Assembly (NCBI RefSeq): GCF_001729785.1
Contig: NZ_CP017183.1
Location: forward strand, 3,782,001 to 3,846,000
Source: Enterobacter hormaechei subsp. xiangfangensis
GTDB lineage: Bacteria > Pseudomonadota > Gammaproteobacteria > Enterobacterales > Enterobacteriaceae
Length of the DNA stretch: 64,000 bases
Direction: 5' to 3'
The position numbers and the translations under genes were made by a program. This document shows positions 1-7,802 of the stretch, one piece after another. How positions within the stretch are numbered: position 1 is the stretch's first letter; each line of letters opens with the position of its first letter. A model generated the notes under the pieces. The model was not told the origin of the DNA, did no database searches, and worked only from the letters and a program-made list of their open reading frames with translations.

Positions 1-1090
1 CCACTTTCTTATTACCCCATGTGGGCCAGTGGTGCTGCGCGATAATAATTTCCGCTTTATCCCCCCAACGATCGAGAGCGTTATTGATGTACTTTGACCA
101 TGCCAGCGGATCGTGTATCTTCGCCCCGCGCAGCGAGTAGGTATTGTGCAGGGTGTGAGTGACGTTCTCTGCTGCTTGAATCAGCTTTTTCTCTTCCACA
201 TACCAGAGCATTTCAGACGGCGCTTCCGACCCCGGCGCCAGCATAAAATCATAGGTGAGACCGTCGATGATCTCTTTCTGCCCGTCTTTGGTAATGGCGT
301 GAGTGGGCGCGATAAGCGTGACCGTCCCCGCTGAGGTGGTCGTCCCCAGACCCGCTCCTATCTGACCTTTTACATTGGCCTTTAACAGGTTTCCGTAGAT
401 ATAACTGGCACGGCGGCTGATGGCATTTCCGGCCATGATATTTTCCGATACCGCCTCTTCCATAAAACCTGCTGGAGCATAGACTTTCACTTTGCCGGTC
501 ATCACTCCCGCTTCATCGACCACGCCACGCACGCCGCCATAATGATCGACATGACTATGGGTATAAATAACGGCAACAACCGGGCGTTTGCCACGATGTT
601 GAACGTAAAGATCCATGCCCGCTTTGGCCGTTTCCGCAGACAGCAGCGGATCGATAACCGTGATCCCCTCTTTGCCCTCTATAATCGTCATATTCGACAG
701 ATCGAGGTTGCGGATCTGGTAGACGCCTTCCGTGACCTCAAACAGACCGCCAATATTATTCAGCTGCGCCTGACGCCACAGGCTCGGGTTGACGGTATCC
801 GGCGCTTTTTGCCCTTCTTTGATAAAAGCGTATTTCTGGGGGTTCCAGATAACGGCGCCTTTTTCGTCTTTAATCACCGCGGGTGGCAGCGAGGCAATAA
901 AGCCTTTGTGCGCATTTCGGAAATCGGTCTTATCAAAGAAGGGCAGTTGACCATAAAGTGCATCATTCATCTCTTTCGTATGGGCAGTGGCTCCCTTCCC
1001 TTCCTTTTGTGCCAGGACAGGCAATGAGGTCAACGAGACTAATAGCAGACCAGCAACGGCCATCGCACTAACGAGAGTTTTAAATTTCAT
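1..1090 (-). CDS. Alkyl sulfatase, metallo-beta-lactamase fold (YjcS/SdsA1 family), 3' end cut by window
   Basis: About 363 N-terminal residues are present; the family is usually about 650 residues, so the C-terminal half lies outside the window. The ATG at 1090 follows a GAGGAAG ribosome site and opens a Sec-type signal peptide (basic start, hydrophobic core, PVLAQ cleavage region), so export to the periplasm is expected. The metal-binding motif THSHVDH is readable at residues 177-183 (H178, H180, D182, H183), as in the binuclear zinc alkyl sulfatases. The family hydrolyses primary alkyl sulfates such as dodecyl sulfate to alcohol and sulfate. It stands alone on its strand at this end of the window. 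The exact substrate cannot be told from this fragment. Confidence 0.87.
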   Translation of the reverse strand, partial: MKFKTLVSAMAVAGLLLVSLTSLPVLAQKEGKGATAHTKEMNDALYGQLPFFDKTDFRNAHKGFIASLPPAVIKDEKGAVIWNPQKYAFIKEGQKAPDTVNPSLWRQAQLNNIGGLFEVTEGVYQIRNLDLSNMTIIEGKEGITVIDPLLSAETAKAGMDLYVQHRGKRPVVAVIYTHSHVDHYGGVRGVVDEAGVMTGKVKVYAPAGFMEEAVSENIMAGNAISRRASYIYGNLLKANVKGQIGAGLGTTTSAGTVTLIAPTHAITKDGQKEIIDGLTYDFMLAPGSEAPSEMLWYVEEKKLIQAAENVTHTLHNTYSLRGAKIHDPLAWSKYINNALDRWGDKAEIIIAQHHWPTWGNKKV

Positions 1091-1261
1091 ACTTCCTCGA
1101 GGAGTTATATTCACGCTGGCGGTACATGGGGGGAAAGGAGGCTATCACCAGGCTTATCTTTAACCTATGAAATTAACGTTTATAAATAAATAAGTTAATT
1201 CTTTCGTCGCTGCGGCCTTCAGGGATAATGCTGAGTCCAGTTATTTCCCCGGAGTGATTCG

Positions 1262-1660
1262 ATGAAGAGCCTGCCGTTCTTTTTCGCTGTATTAACCCTC
1301 AGCACATTAACAGCCTGTAGTTCTCCCCAACCAGACAATGTTGAAAAAATTAATCATCTGCAAATTCCACTGGTGTTGCCGGGGGAAAAACCGCCGCAGG
1401 TACAGATATCGCATATCGCGTCTCTTTATCAGGAAAATAAACAGCAGATCGAGACCCTAACGCGCAGCGTAAAATCACAGTATCTACAGGACACCACCGC
1501 AAAAGAAATTTTTGTTGCGGACAGTGCCGTTCAACGCGTCTATGCCTCGCTGACCAAACTGGAACAGTTAGATATGGTTAATCAGCAATATCTGAAAGAT
1601 AATAATGTCACGGGTCTGCAAAATATTCATATCGTTCTTGAACCGTTATTCACCAGCTGA
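1262..1660 (+). CDS. Small predicted lipoprotein of unknown function
   Basis: A 132-residue protein with a lipoprotein signal peptide: a short hydrophobic stretch ending in the lipobox LTAC, so Cys19 would be lipidated and the mature part would sit in the envelope. The rest is polar and mostly helical-looking, with no motif I recognise. A GGAG ribosome site lies six bases before the ATG, and a strong hairpin terminator follows the stop within ten bases, which supports a real monocistronic gene. It is divergent from the alkyl sulfatase and convergent with the OmpA-like gene. Function unknown. Confidence 0.72.
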   Translation: MKSLPFFFAVLTLSTLTACSSPQPDNVEKINHLQIPLVLPGEKPPQVQISHIASLYQENKQQIETLTRSVKSQYLQDTTAKEIFVADSAVQRVYASLTKLEQLDMVNQQYLKDNNVTGLQNIHIVLEPLFTS

Positions 1661-1666
1661 AAACAA

Positions 1667-1698
1667 AAAACCCGGCAACTTAAGCAGCCGGGTTTTTA
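1667..1698. terminator. Bidirectional rho-independent terminator
   Basis: A ten-base-pair stem (AAAACCCGGC with GCCGGGTTTT) around a nine-base loop, flanked by A-rich sequence on the left and T-rich sequence on the right. It lies between the convergent lipoprotein and OmpA-like genes and can serve both. Confidence 0.85.
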
Positions 1699-1719
1699 TT
1701 AATGGGCATATCACGGGCA

Positions 1720-2331
1720 TCAGTCGTACTGACCAAAGCGATAGCTAAGCCCTGCGGTGACGGAACTCAGGTCGCTGCTCACGCCGATCTGGTTAACATT
1801 GCCCACGTTGCTTACCCACTGATACTCCAGACGGCCCGCCCAGTTTTTATTGAAGGCGTATTCAGTACCCACGGCAGCAAGCGGGCGCACACCGGTTTCA
1901 AAACGATTGTGACCACTTACATCGGATTCAGCGCGATAGCCCATTGCGCCGGCACGGCCGTAAATATCCCAGTCATTGGTCAGGGCATAACTGGCCTTCA
2001 GAGACAGTTGCAGGCCCTGAGTTTTCATTTGCGCCCCTGCGCCATGCTGGCCTTTAATCTGCATGTTGCCTAAATAATCATAACCACCTTCTACCGCAAG
2101 CCATGGGGTAATCTGATAACCCGTATAAACACCCCCGCCGACATTATCATGGTCAAAATCGAAGTGATCGGAATGCGTGCTCTCAAACGCTTTTGAACCC
2201 ATATTGGTATCAAAATAGTGAGACCAGCCGAATTTCGCCCCGCTATACCAGGTGCCCGCATCCGCGGCGGCGAAGGCGGAAGTGGCGGTAAATACATTAG
2301 CCACAATCAATGCGATAACTGTCTTTTTCAT
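1720..2331 (-). CDS. OmpA-like outer membrane beta-barrel protein without the peptidoglycan-binding domain
   Basis: A 203-residue protein that follows the N-terminal half of OmpA closely: signal peptide ending in AFAAAD, then TWYSGAKFGWS, GGYDYLG, GLQLSLKASYALT, RLEYQWVSNVG and a C-terminal strand LSYRFG. It stops where OmpA's linker and OmpA_C domain would begin, so it should form an eight-stranded barrel that is not anchored to peptidoglycan. The stop is clean and is followed by a terminator, so this looks like a native short protein and not a truncation. The long AT-rich leader (2332-2431) is also typical of an outer membrane protein gene. The role (adhesin, small pore or structural) is not known. 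Confidence 0.85.
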   Translation of the reverse strand: MKKTVIALIVANVFTATSAFAAADAGTWYSGAKFGWSHYFDTNMGSKAFESTHSDHFDFDHDNVGGGVYTGYQITPWLAVEGGYDYLGNMQIKGQHGAGAQMKTQGLQLSLKASYALTNDWDIYGRAGAMGYRAESDVSGHNRFETGVRPLAAVGTEYAFNKNWAGRLEYQWVSNVGNVNQIGVSSDLSSVTAGLSYRFGQYD

Positions 2332-2431
2332 AAAAATACCGTTTACTTGATAAAGTTAAATCTGAGAAAGCAAACGATATAGAAAATTAACGGCAGCGTT
2401 AATTCCATTTCTGTTTAATTTTAAACTTCCG

Positions 2432-3061
2432 CTAGAATGATTCGGGTAAATGTCTGACTTCAAGCAGGTATCCGCCGCGCTTAAAGGAGATATATTCTCC
2501 CTGCTTAAGGGCGGATAATACATTGAGTATACTGCTGCGAGAGAGCAGCGTACGATCCTGAATATATTCCAGAATCGTGGTACGCAGACGCGTCTCTTCC
2601 GGGAGCAAAATCATTTCCTGAAGGTGGTTACGAATAACGGAATAGGTACGCTGCTGGAGTACCTGTGCATCACGAAATATTAAATAGGCCGTATGGTATG
2701 AAAGCAGCGCGGCGACATCCTCCCAGACGCCCTCGGCGCGAAACAACTCAGCCGCCTTGTCCGCATCGAGACGTAAAATAGTCGACTCCCTTTCCGCACG
2801 GAGAAGATGCCCCTGCGTAGGCTGGATCATCTCTGCAATACCAAACAAATGCGGCTCGTAAACGGTCACTACCACCAGTCCATCCGAAGCCCGCAGCAGG
2901 GATAACTCCCCTTCCAGAAAGAGGTACATCTGCTGTTTCCCCTTCCGTAACCAGGTGAGTCGCTTACGCGGAACAACGTGCACTTTCTCCGCTATCGGCT
3001 CAAGGATGGCGGTCAGTCGTTCGATGGATTTTTCGGGTCGAACAGGCGGTAAAATATGCAT
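2432..3061 (-). CDS. IprA/YaiV-like winged-helix transcriptional regulator
   Basis: The second in-frame ATG at 3061 is chosen because GAAGG sits seven bases upstream; the protein is then 209 residues. The first 110 residues resemble a cyclic-nucleotide-binding-like beta roll (YLFLEGELSLLRASDGLVV), and the C-terminal 60 look like a winged helix (TLLSRSSILNVLSALKQGEYISFKRGGYL). This is the layout of the IprA family, known in Salmonella as an inhibitor of hydrogen peroxide resistance. Family assignment is from recalled similarity. It lies between two outer membrane protein genes on the same strand and might control them; that is inference from position only. Confidence 0.7.
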   Translation of the reverse strand: MHILPPVRPEKSIERLTAILEPIAEKVHVVPRKRLTWLRKGKQQMYLFLEGELSLLRASDGLVVVTVYEPHLFGIAEMIQPTQGHLLRAERESTILRLDADKAAELFRAEGVWEDVAALLSYHTAYLIFRDAQVLQQRTYSVIRNHLQEMILLPEETRLRTTILEYIQDRTLLSRSSILNVLSALKQGEYISFKRGGYLLEVRHLPESF

Positions 3062-3124
3062 GGTACAACCTTCAGACATTCAATATCTGCCATTATAGAC
3101 CATATATTTTAAGCGGTTAGCCGA

Positions 3125-4300
3125 TCAAAACTGATAGCTGTAGTTGACGCTGGCAAACCAAAGATAAGGATGGTCGTAACTTCCGGCAAACGCCACCGGC
3201 GATTTCACATGCGACGACTGCATATGAAGATACGACACGGCAATACCAATATTGCTGGCCGGGGTAATCTGATACTGGGCTCCCGTACCAAATCGCCACT
3301 CATCGCCGGTAGGTAAGGTTAAGGCCACATCGCTCTGGCTTTCATACGGCGAGCTGTCGAACGCCACACCGGCATTCAGTCGCCACTGAGGCGTTGGACG
3401 ATACTGCACGCCCACCGCACCGTGCCACGTGTCCTTCAGGCGGCTGACGTTGTTCAGCTGCTGGTCCCCGACGACGATTTGCGGCGCGCCGAACTGGCTC
3501 CAGTCCTGCCAGCCGAGATCGCCCATAACCGACCACCGCGGGTTAATATCATGCACCAGACTGAGCATGATTTGCTGCGGCGCGCTGATCTGTGCCGACA
3601 ACGGCAGGTCGTAGGTGCCGTTCTGTAGACGCGCGTTGCCGTCAATATTGAAGCTGTAGTCCGTTTCGCTGTTCCAGGTAATACCGGCTCGGGTCTGGTC
3701 AGTTAGCTGCATCAGCAGCCCAAGCCGATAGCTCATGGCCAGGTCTTCATCGCGTCGCTGGTAGTCATCATCGTTAACGCTGCGAGTCAGCGAGAAGTAA
3801 CCGTAGTTAACGTTGGCGGACGCGCCAATCGAAAGACGGTCGTTAAGCTTATAGGCCAGCGAGGGGCTGAGCGTCATGGCTACCATGGTACTCTTTTTAA
3901 TCAACCTGTCGCCCGCCCAGCTACCGTAGTCGATCCCCAGGCCGTAATTACCGTAAAGCCCGACCCCGGCATAAAGATTATCGTTCACCTTCTGGCTATA
4001 AAAGGCGCTGGCATTCGGGATGGTTTTCATCACATCGCCGGGGCTTTGATGGGCATCGTTATCCAGCTGGTTGTCGATGGAGCCATCCATAACCTGTAAC
4101 CCACCAGTGACCATATGATCCGGTAAGCGCGTCATGCCAGCCGGGTTGGTCATGATTGTCGAGGCATCCTGCGCACGAGCCGCCTGCCCTGCTCCGGCAA
4201 GCGCGGTATCTTCGGTGCCGGCTTCATAAAAATAGAGGGCGCTGGCATGGGCACTGGAGGCTGCTAATACGCCAGCGCACAGGAGGAGTCGTGTTTTCAT
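3125..4300 (-). CDS. FadL/OmpP1/TodX-family outer membrane transporter
   Basis: A 391-residue protein with a cleavable signal (SSAHASALYFYEAG) and the FadL-family N-terminal plug signature: alternating small residues in TALAGAGQAARAQDAST, then NPAGM. The body is a run of amphipathic strands and the chain ends YSYQF, the usual outer membrane C-terminal phenylalanine. The family forms 14-stranded barrels that pass hydrophobic molecules (fatty acids, alkanes, aromatics) into the outer membrane. It is clearly distinct from, and shorter than, housekeeping FadL. Its nearness to an alkyl sulfatase suggests a hydrophobic substrate, but no ligand can be read from sequence. Confidence 0.87.
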   Translation of the reverse strand: MKTRLLLCAGVLAASSAHASALYFYEAGTEDTALAGAGQAARAQDASTIMTNPAGMTRLPDHMVTGGLQVMDGSIDNQLDNDAHQSPGDVMKTIPNASAFYSQKVNDNLYAGVGLYGNYGLGIDYGSWAGDRLIKKSTMVAMTLSPSLAYKLNDRLSIGASANVNYGYFSLTRSVNDDDYQRRDEDLAMSYRLGLLMQLTDQTRAGITWNSETDYSFNIDGNARLQNGTYDLPLSAQISAPQQIMLSLVHDINPRWSVMGDLGWQDWSQFGAPQIVVGDQQLNNVSRLKDTWHGAVGVQYRPTPQWRLNAGVAFDSSPYESQSDVALTLPTGDEWRFGTGAQYQITPASNIGIAVSYLHMQSSHVKSPVAFAGSYDHPYLWFASVNYSYQF

Positions 4301-4451
4301 CTGTGGTCCGGGAAATAAAAAATTTGCCGACAGATATAACAGGGGCGATTGATTACGTAAAAAGAAAGAGGGTTTAATTTTAAATTATGCGCGGTTCAGC
4401 CCCTCTTAATATCTCTGACAATTCAGCGACGTCCGGAATACGACGCCGCTA

Positions 4452-4485
4452 CGTCCTGCACCTGTAATACGCTCAGGTACAGGAC
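4452..4485. repeat. Imperfect inverted repeat between FadL-like and isochorismatase-family genes
   Basis: GTCCTG-C-ACCTG pairs with CAGGT-A-CAGGAC around a nine-base loop, with one mismatch. No T-run follows on either strand, so it is a weak candidate for a terminator; it could stabilise the 3' end of the 4524-5192 transcript. Confidence 0.4.
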
Positions 4486-4523
4486 GATAAAATCCAGCAA
4501 CTTTTATACAGGTTTATTAGGAC

Positions 4524-5192
4524 TTACTTATAATGCTCCAGATTGGTTTCCGGGCCCGTTCTGGCAATTTCCTGAGCTTTGCCGAAACTTTCAATCAGGC
4601 ACTTATATTCCGGACAGACATGCTCTGCCAGGATCTCAGCAAAGCGAGAACCTTCCTCGCGGTTCCAGGTTCTCATTAATTCAGCGACAATGGCAAACGT
4701 ATCGGTAGGGATCGCCCCCGCCTGAGCCACGCGCGCGATGGTGGTATCGGTCGCGATTTTGGACCAGTTCCCCGAGGCATCCACAACACAGTAAACCTTA
4801 TACCCCTCCTGGACAGCGCTAACCGCAGGGAACGCCATGCAGACGCTGGTGAGCGTGCCGGCAATAATCAGGGTCTTTCTGCCCGTCTTTTCCACTTCCT
4901 TCACAAACGCCGGATTATCCCAGGTATTAATCTGCCCGGTGCGTGGAACATACACGGCATGGGGTGCATATTTGTGAATTTCCGGGATGAGCGGGCCATT
5001 GGGACCGTCAGGAACAGAGGCCGTGGTGATCACCGGGATATTTAAAAGCGTGGCAACTTTGGCTATCGCTGTCACATAATTACGAAGGTCTGGTACAGGC
5101 ACATCACGTACCGTGTTGAATAAGCCACTCTGATGGTCGATGAGTAAAATTACAGCGTCATCAGTATCAATCATACCGTTTGTAGCAGCCAT
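4524..5192 (-). CDS. Isochorismatase-family (YcaC-like) cysteine hydrolase
   Basis: A 222-residue protein that parallels E. coli YcaC along most of its length: LLIDHQSGL with Asp19, [19 protein letters not shown] and [13 protein letters not shown] with the likely nucleophile Cys118, at the same positions as in YcaC. No signal peptide, so cytoplasmic. The family hydrolyses amide or vinyl-ether bonds in small molecules; YcaC itself has no firmly assigned substrate. A GAGGAAAG ribosome site precedes the ATG. It is the last recognisable gene before the gene-poor patch next to glyU. Substrate unknown. Confidence 0.85.
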   Translation of the reverse strand: MAATNGMIDTDDAVILLIDHQSGLFNTVRDVPVPDLRNYVTAIAKVATLLNIPVITTASVPDGPNGPLIPEIHKYAPHAVYVPRTGQINTWDNPAFVKEVEKTGRKTLIIAGTLTSVCMAFPAVSAVQEGYKVYCVVDASGNWSKIATDTTIARVAQAGAIPTDTFAIVAELMRTWNREEGSRFAEILAEHVCPEYKCLIESFGKAQEIARTGPETNLEHYK

Positions 5193-5451
5193 ATTTCTTT
5201 CCTCATGATTTCTTTTACATTGCCGTCAACTCTCCCGGCTCCGCGATTTTACATGCACATGGTCAGGGTATAATGCATTGATAAATCATAATGAATAGTA
5301 GTTCGATCCGGTCTGAATACCGCATCATTTCAGGACAATTTCTGGCACGGTACGCTGAGCCATCGACGCTGACGGAAAGCCCTCGTGAGGAGAAAAAATC
5401 TTTACAATGCCGTTATGCGGCCATTCGTATTCGTTCGGCTGAAGGCAAGCG

Positions 5452-5595
5452 TTACTCACTACTGGGATCGCCCTTATCCTCCCGCATGGATTCGATAAAC
5501 TCCCGTTGCTCCTCTGTGAGTTCAAGCTCATCCAGCAAGCGATCTAACTCTTCTTCAGGTGATTCCTTTTGGTTCTTTCTCTTCCCGGTAGCCAT
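5452..5595 (-). CDS. Small acidic hypothetical protein (47 residues)
   Basis: An ATG at 5595 preceded by AAGGGTGAG opens a 47-codon frame beginning MATGKRKNQKESPEEELD and ending in an acidic KGDPSSE tail. After a basic N-terminus the chain is rich in Glu, Asp and Leu, with a probable single amphipathic helix (LDRLLDELELTEEQREFIES). The regular codon use and sensible composition favour a real small gene over chance. No function recognised. It lies in the gene-poor stretch between the YcaC-like gene and the DUF4225 gene. Confidence 0.5.
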   Translation of the reverse strand: MATGKRKNQKESPEEELDRLLDELELTEEQREFIESMREDKGDPSSE

Positions 5596-6007
5596 ACTCA
5601 CCCTTGAGTTATTAGGATTAATCTCAGGGTATCCAGGGTACAGGAAATGTGCAACTTAGCGTGTTATGCCATGGGTGATTCCTTGTTTAGCAAAAGAAGG
5701 CTTTTTACTACGAAAAGAGAGCTTTGTGCCTGTTGCAATAAAGCGAGGCAAATTGCAGCGTAAGCAAAGCGGTGTGACGCAGTGGCAACACCAGAATATT
5801 TCATGCAGATCCAGTGAAATTATTAGGCGGTTAATCGTTCCACTCAGCGGATCTATAATAGAGCCGGGGATATTTTAAGCAGGAGGAAGTAAACTGGGAG
5901 GATAAAGAGACGGGACACCCACGGGGGTGGGTTGTGAAAGTATTTCCTATGGTCTTCGACCTTATTGCACCTAAAATGACCAGACACATTTTGGGAAGGA
6001 GTCTTTA
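5596..6007. other. Intergenic stretch upstream of the DUF4225 gene
   Basis: No convincing gene on either strand. Two small inverted repeats are visible: ACCCAC/GTGGGT at 5917-5932, and AAAATG/CATTTT at 5973-5992, the second abutting the GGGAAGGAG ribosome site of the next gene. Either could be an operator or an mRNA hairpin; this is not established. Confidence 0.5.
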
Positions 6008-6817
6008 ATGGATATTGCGTTGCTTAACAGGGCCTGGAACAGAACATGGTCAGATACCATGGTGAATCTAGAGGCCCGGAAACTCGTCGAAACAGCAAAC
6101 CGGCTGTCAGCATTCTATTTGCAAGATGGTCTTACACGTATCAAGTTTGTCGAAGAGATAAAACAGGTTGTAGATAAAGAATTTGAAACAGCACGACGAG
6201 CTAAAACCGATGAAGAATGCATTGCATGCATCAAAAATCTGCGTGCTGAAACAGATAATCTACACGAACAAGAACGCCTGTTAAGAACCAGAGCCGCACA
6301 GCTTTACGCGAAGGTCGAGTTTGTTAAGGAAAATAATAAAATCGTCGGTTATGTTATATCCGCCGTAAACGTGGTGCTATCAGGCGTGGTTCTCTTTGGT
6401 GGCTTTATGATGTTATCCACTATGGGGCCGATTGGTATGCTGGCTGGGGCAGTCCTGATTGCCGATGGAATGAACGGATTAACGAAAGAAGTGCTCAACT
6501 TTGATCAGCCAGAAGGACATAAACCCTCGCAAGGTATCATTGCTGACTCCGCGATGCATACGGCCCAGTTCATGGGATTTAATCCTAACACGGGCTTGGC
6601 TCTCTATAATGGTGTTACTCTCGGTGCCAGTGTGTACAGCATTGTAGGACTCGCTCGAAAAACTGGAGCCTGGAGATTATTTCGCTGGCTTCCACACGAT
6701 TACTATCGCAAAGTCAGCACAATGAGCACTCCTAAGCTAACAATGAAGATTGTCGGTTATGGTGTTAAAGCAAAAGTGATTTTCGATCTATTGACAACCG
6801 AAAATGGAACCAGTTAA
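6008..6817 (+). CDS. DUF4225-type membrane-active protein, possible toxin
   Basis: A 269-residue protein with a strong GGAAGGAG ribosome site. Residues 1-110 are charged and helical with coiled-coil character. Residues 112-153 form two adjacent hydrophobic segments (VGYVISAVNVVLSGVVLFGG and a Gly/Met-rich second one), followed by NFDQPEGHKPSQG, a further hydrophobic stretch around 197-215 and a basic C-terminus. I assign it to the DUF4225 family from memory of this pattern. The hydrophobic hairpin resembles the insertion hairpin of pore-forming colicins. Its stop overlaps that of a convergent small membrane protein inside one TTAA, a layout also seen for pore-forming colicins and their immunity genes. 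Toxin function is inference; there is no secretion signal and no lysis gene. Confidence 0.65.
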   Translation: MDIALLNRAWNRTWSDTMVNLEARKLVETANRLSAFYLQDGLTRIKFVEEIKQVVDKEFETARRAKTDEECIACIKNLRAETDNLHEQERLLRTRAAQLYAKVEFVKENNKIVGYVISAVNVVLSGVVLFGGFMMLSTMGPIGMLAGAVLIADGMNGLTKEVLNFDQPEGHKPSQGIIADSAMHTAQFMGFNPNTGLALYNGVTLGASVYSIVGLARKTGAWRLFRWLPHDYYRKVSTMSTPKLTMKIVGYGVKAKVIFDLLTTENGTS

Positions 6818-7128
6818 TCCTTGATAGTTTTTCGGTAACGCCAGGATTTATAGGAAATTACCGGCGGCTGCGCGAAGGACATAATGGCAACCCCAAAGAT
6901 CATCGCCAGCCCCCATGCAACTGCTCTATCAGGTGAGCTGAAGACGATAAGTAGCAGTAGGATTAAGGCACACACAGCCACCACTCCCGCCAAGGTAACA
7001 AATCGCCTAGCGAGGTCATTTATGGCCTCTCCAAGCGTTCCTCCATATTTTTCAATGTTGCTTTTTATCTTCTGCAATTCGGGCTGCGTAAACCCTGAAC
7101 GTAACAAAGCCTCATCAGTCACTTTCAT
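6814..7128 (-). CDS. Small two-helix membrane protein, candidate immunity partner
   Basis: The start is set at the ATG at 7128, behind AAGGGACGAG; a TTG 57 bases upstream is possible but less likely. The 104-residue protein has a soluble helical N-terminus (LRSGFTQPELQKIKSNIEKY), then transmembrane helices at about 43-63 and 69-86, and a basic tail (YKSWRYRKTIKD) that should face the cytoplasm. It runs tail to tail with the DUF4225 gene, and the two stop codons share the palindrome TTAA at 6814-6817. This fits an inner-membrane immunity protein for a membrane-inserting toxin, but no family match is recognised. Confidence 0.6.
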   Translation of the reverse strand: MKVTDEALLRSGFTQPELQKIKSNIEKYGGTLGEAINDLARRFVTLAGVVAVCALILLLLIVFSSPDRAVAWGLAMIFGVAIMSFAQPPVISYKSWRYRKTIKD

Positions 7129-7648
7129 ATCGTCTCGTCCCTTATCTCCCAGAAGTGTTTTCCCAATCGCTGATTGTGCAAGCAATCATACTGATGAACT
7201 TTACAGCAATCCACATGATGTTTGTCCAATGAATCAGATTTCAGACAATAGAAGCCATAAAGCCCCGTTGGTGATACAGCAACAAGTGGAGCCGTTAGGC
7301 GACAACATCAGACTGTCAGAGGGATCACACCTTATCAGGATAACCGTGTACCCTTGCGGGAGCGTGGCTGAAACGCTGATAGATCCTACATGTCGTTTGT
7401 AGGTACGTTATCACCATAAACCTGTTTTCGGGAGTTATGCCAGATATGCGGCTTTTAGTTCGTTGTTGTGCTGTCGCGGTAAGAAACTGGAACCACCGCC
7501 AGCGTGGATGATATGTTTCCTTGTACTACAGACCCTGTCACGCGACGCCAGATACGGGCATAGAACATTGGGTAGTTTTAGTTGTACCTGCTAAAGCGGA
7601 GCAAAGTAACTAACTGATAAATTATAACTTGTTAATTTATGAGGAGAC
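7129..7648. other. Gene-poor stretch downstream of glyU
   Basis: No supported gene in 520 bases. On the minus strand a frame with no ATG runs for about 50 codons across roughly 7439-7600 and ends in KAAYLA; it may be a decayed gene end or chance. The bases just 3' of the tRNA (7600-7648) are AT-rich. I found no second copy of the tRNA 3' end in 5.2-7.6 kb, so no attachment-site pair is visible. The stretch looks like the residue of past insertions at a tRNA site. Confidence 0.5.
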
Positions 7649-7722
7649 TGGAGCGGGCGAAGGGAATCGAACCCTCGTATAGAGCTTGGGAAGCTCTCGT
7701 TCTACCATTGAACTACGCCCGC
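7649..7722 (-). tRNA. glyU: tRNA-Gly, anticodon CCC
   Basis: A 74-base cloverleaf including an encoded CCA 3' end: acceptor GCGGGCG pairs with CGCCCGC, the T-loop reads GGTTCGATTCC, and the anticodon loop carries CCC (plus-strand ggg at 7688-7690). It matches E. coli glyU as I recall it, and the neighbour actS is also the E. coli neighbour. In E. coli this tRNA borders the ETT2 island, so the flank at lower coordinates is a known insertion site. Confidence 0.97.
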
Positions 7723-7802
7723 TTTGAGGTGCGTAAGGCATTATAGACCTTACGCCTCTTCATACAAGCCTTTACCCCACTAAGTGGCGATTAAATAATC
7801 AC

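Noticed and set aside
5291..5659. Open frame of 122 codons on the plus strand
   Set aside because: Ser/Arg-rich composition of an antisense shadow; the opposite strand holds the better 47-residue frame with a ribosome site.
6884..7402. Open frame of 172 codons on the plus strand over the small membrane protein
   Set aside because: Composition is shadow-like, no ribosome site, and the antisense frame has clear membrane helices.
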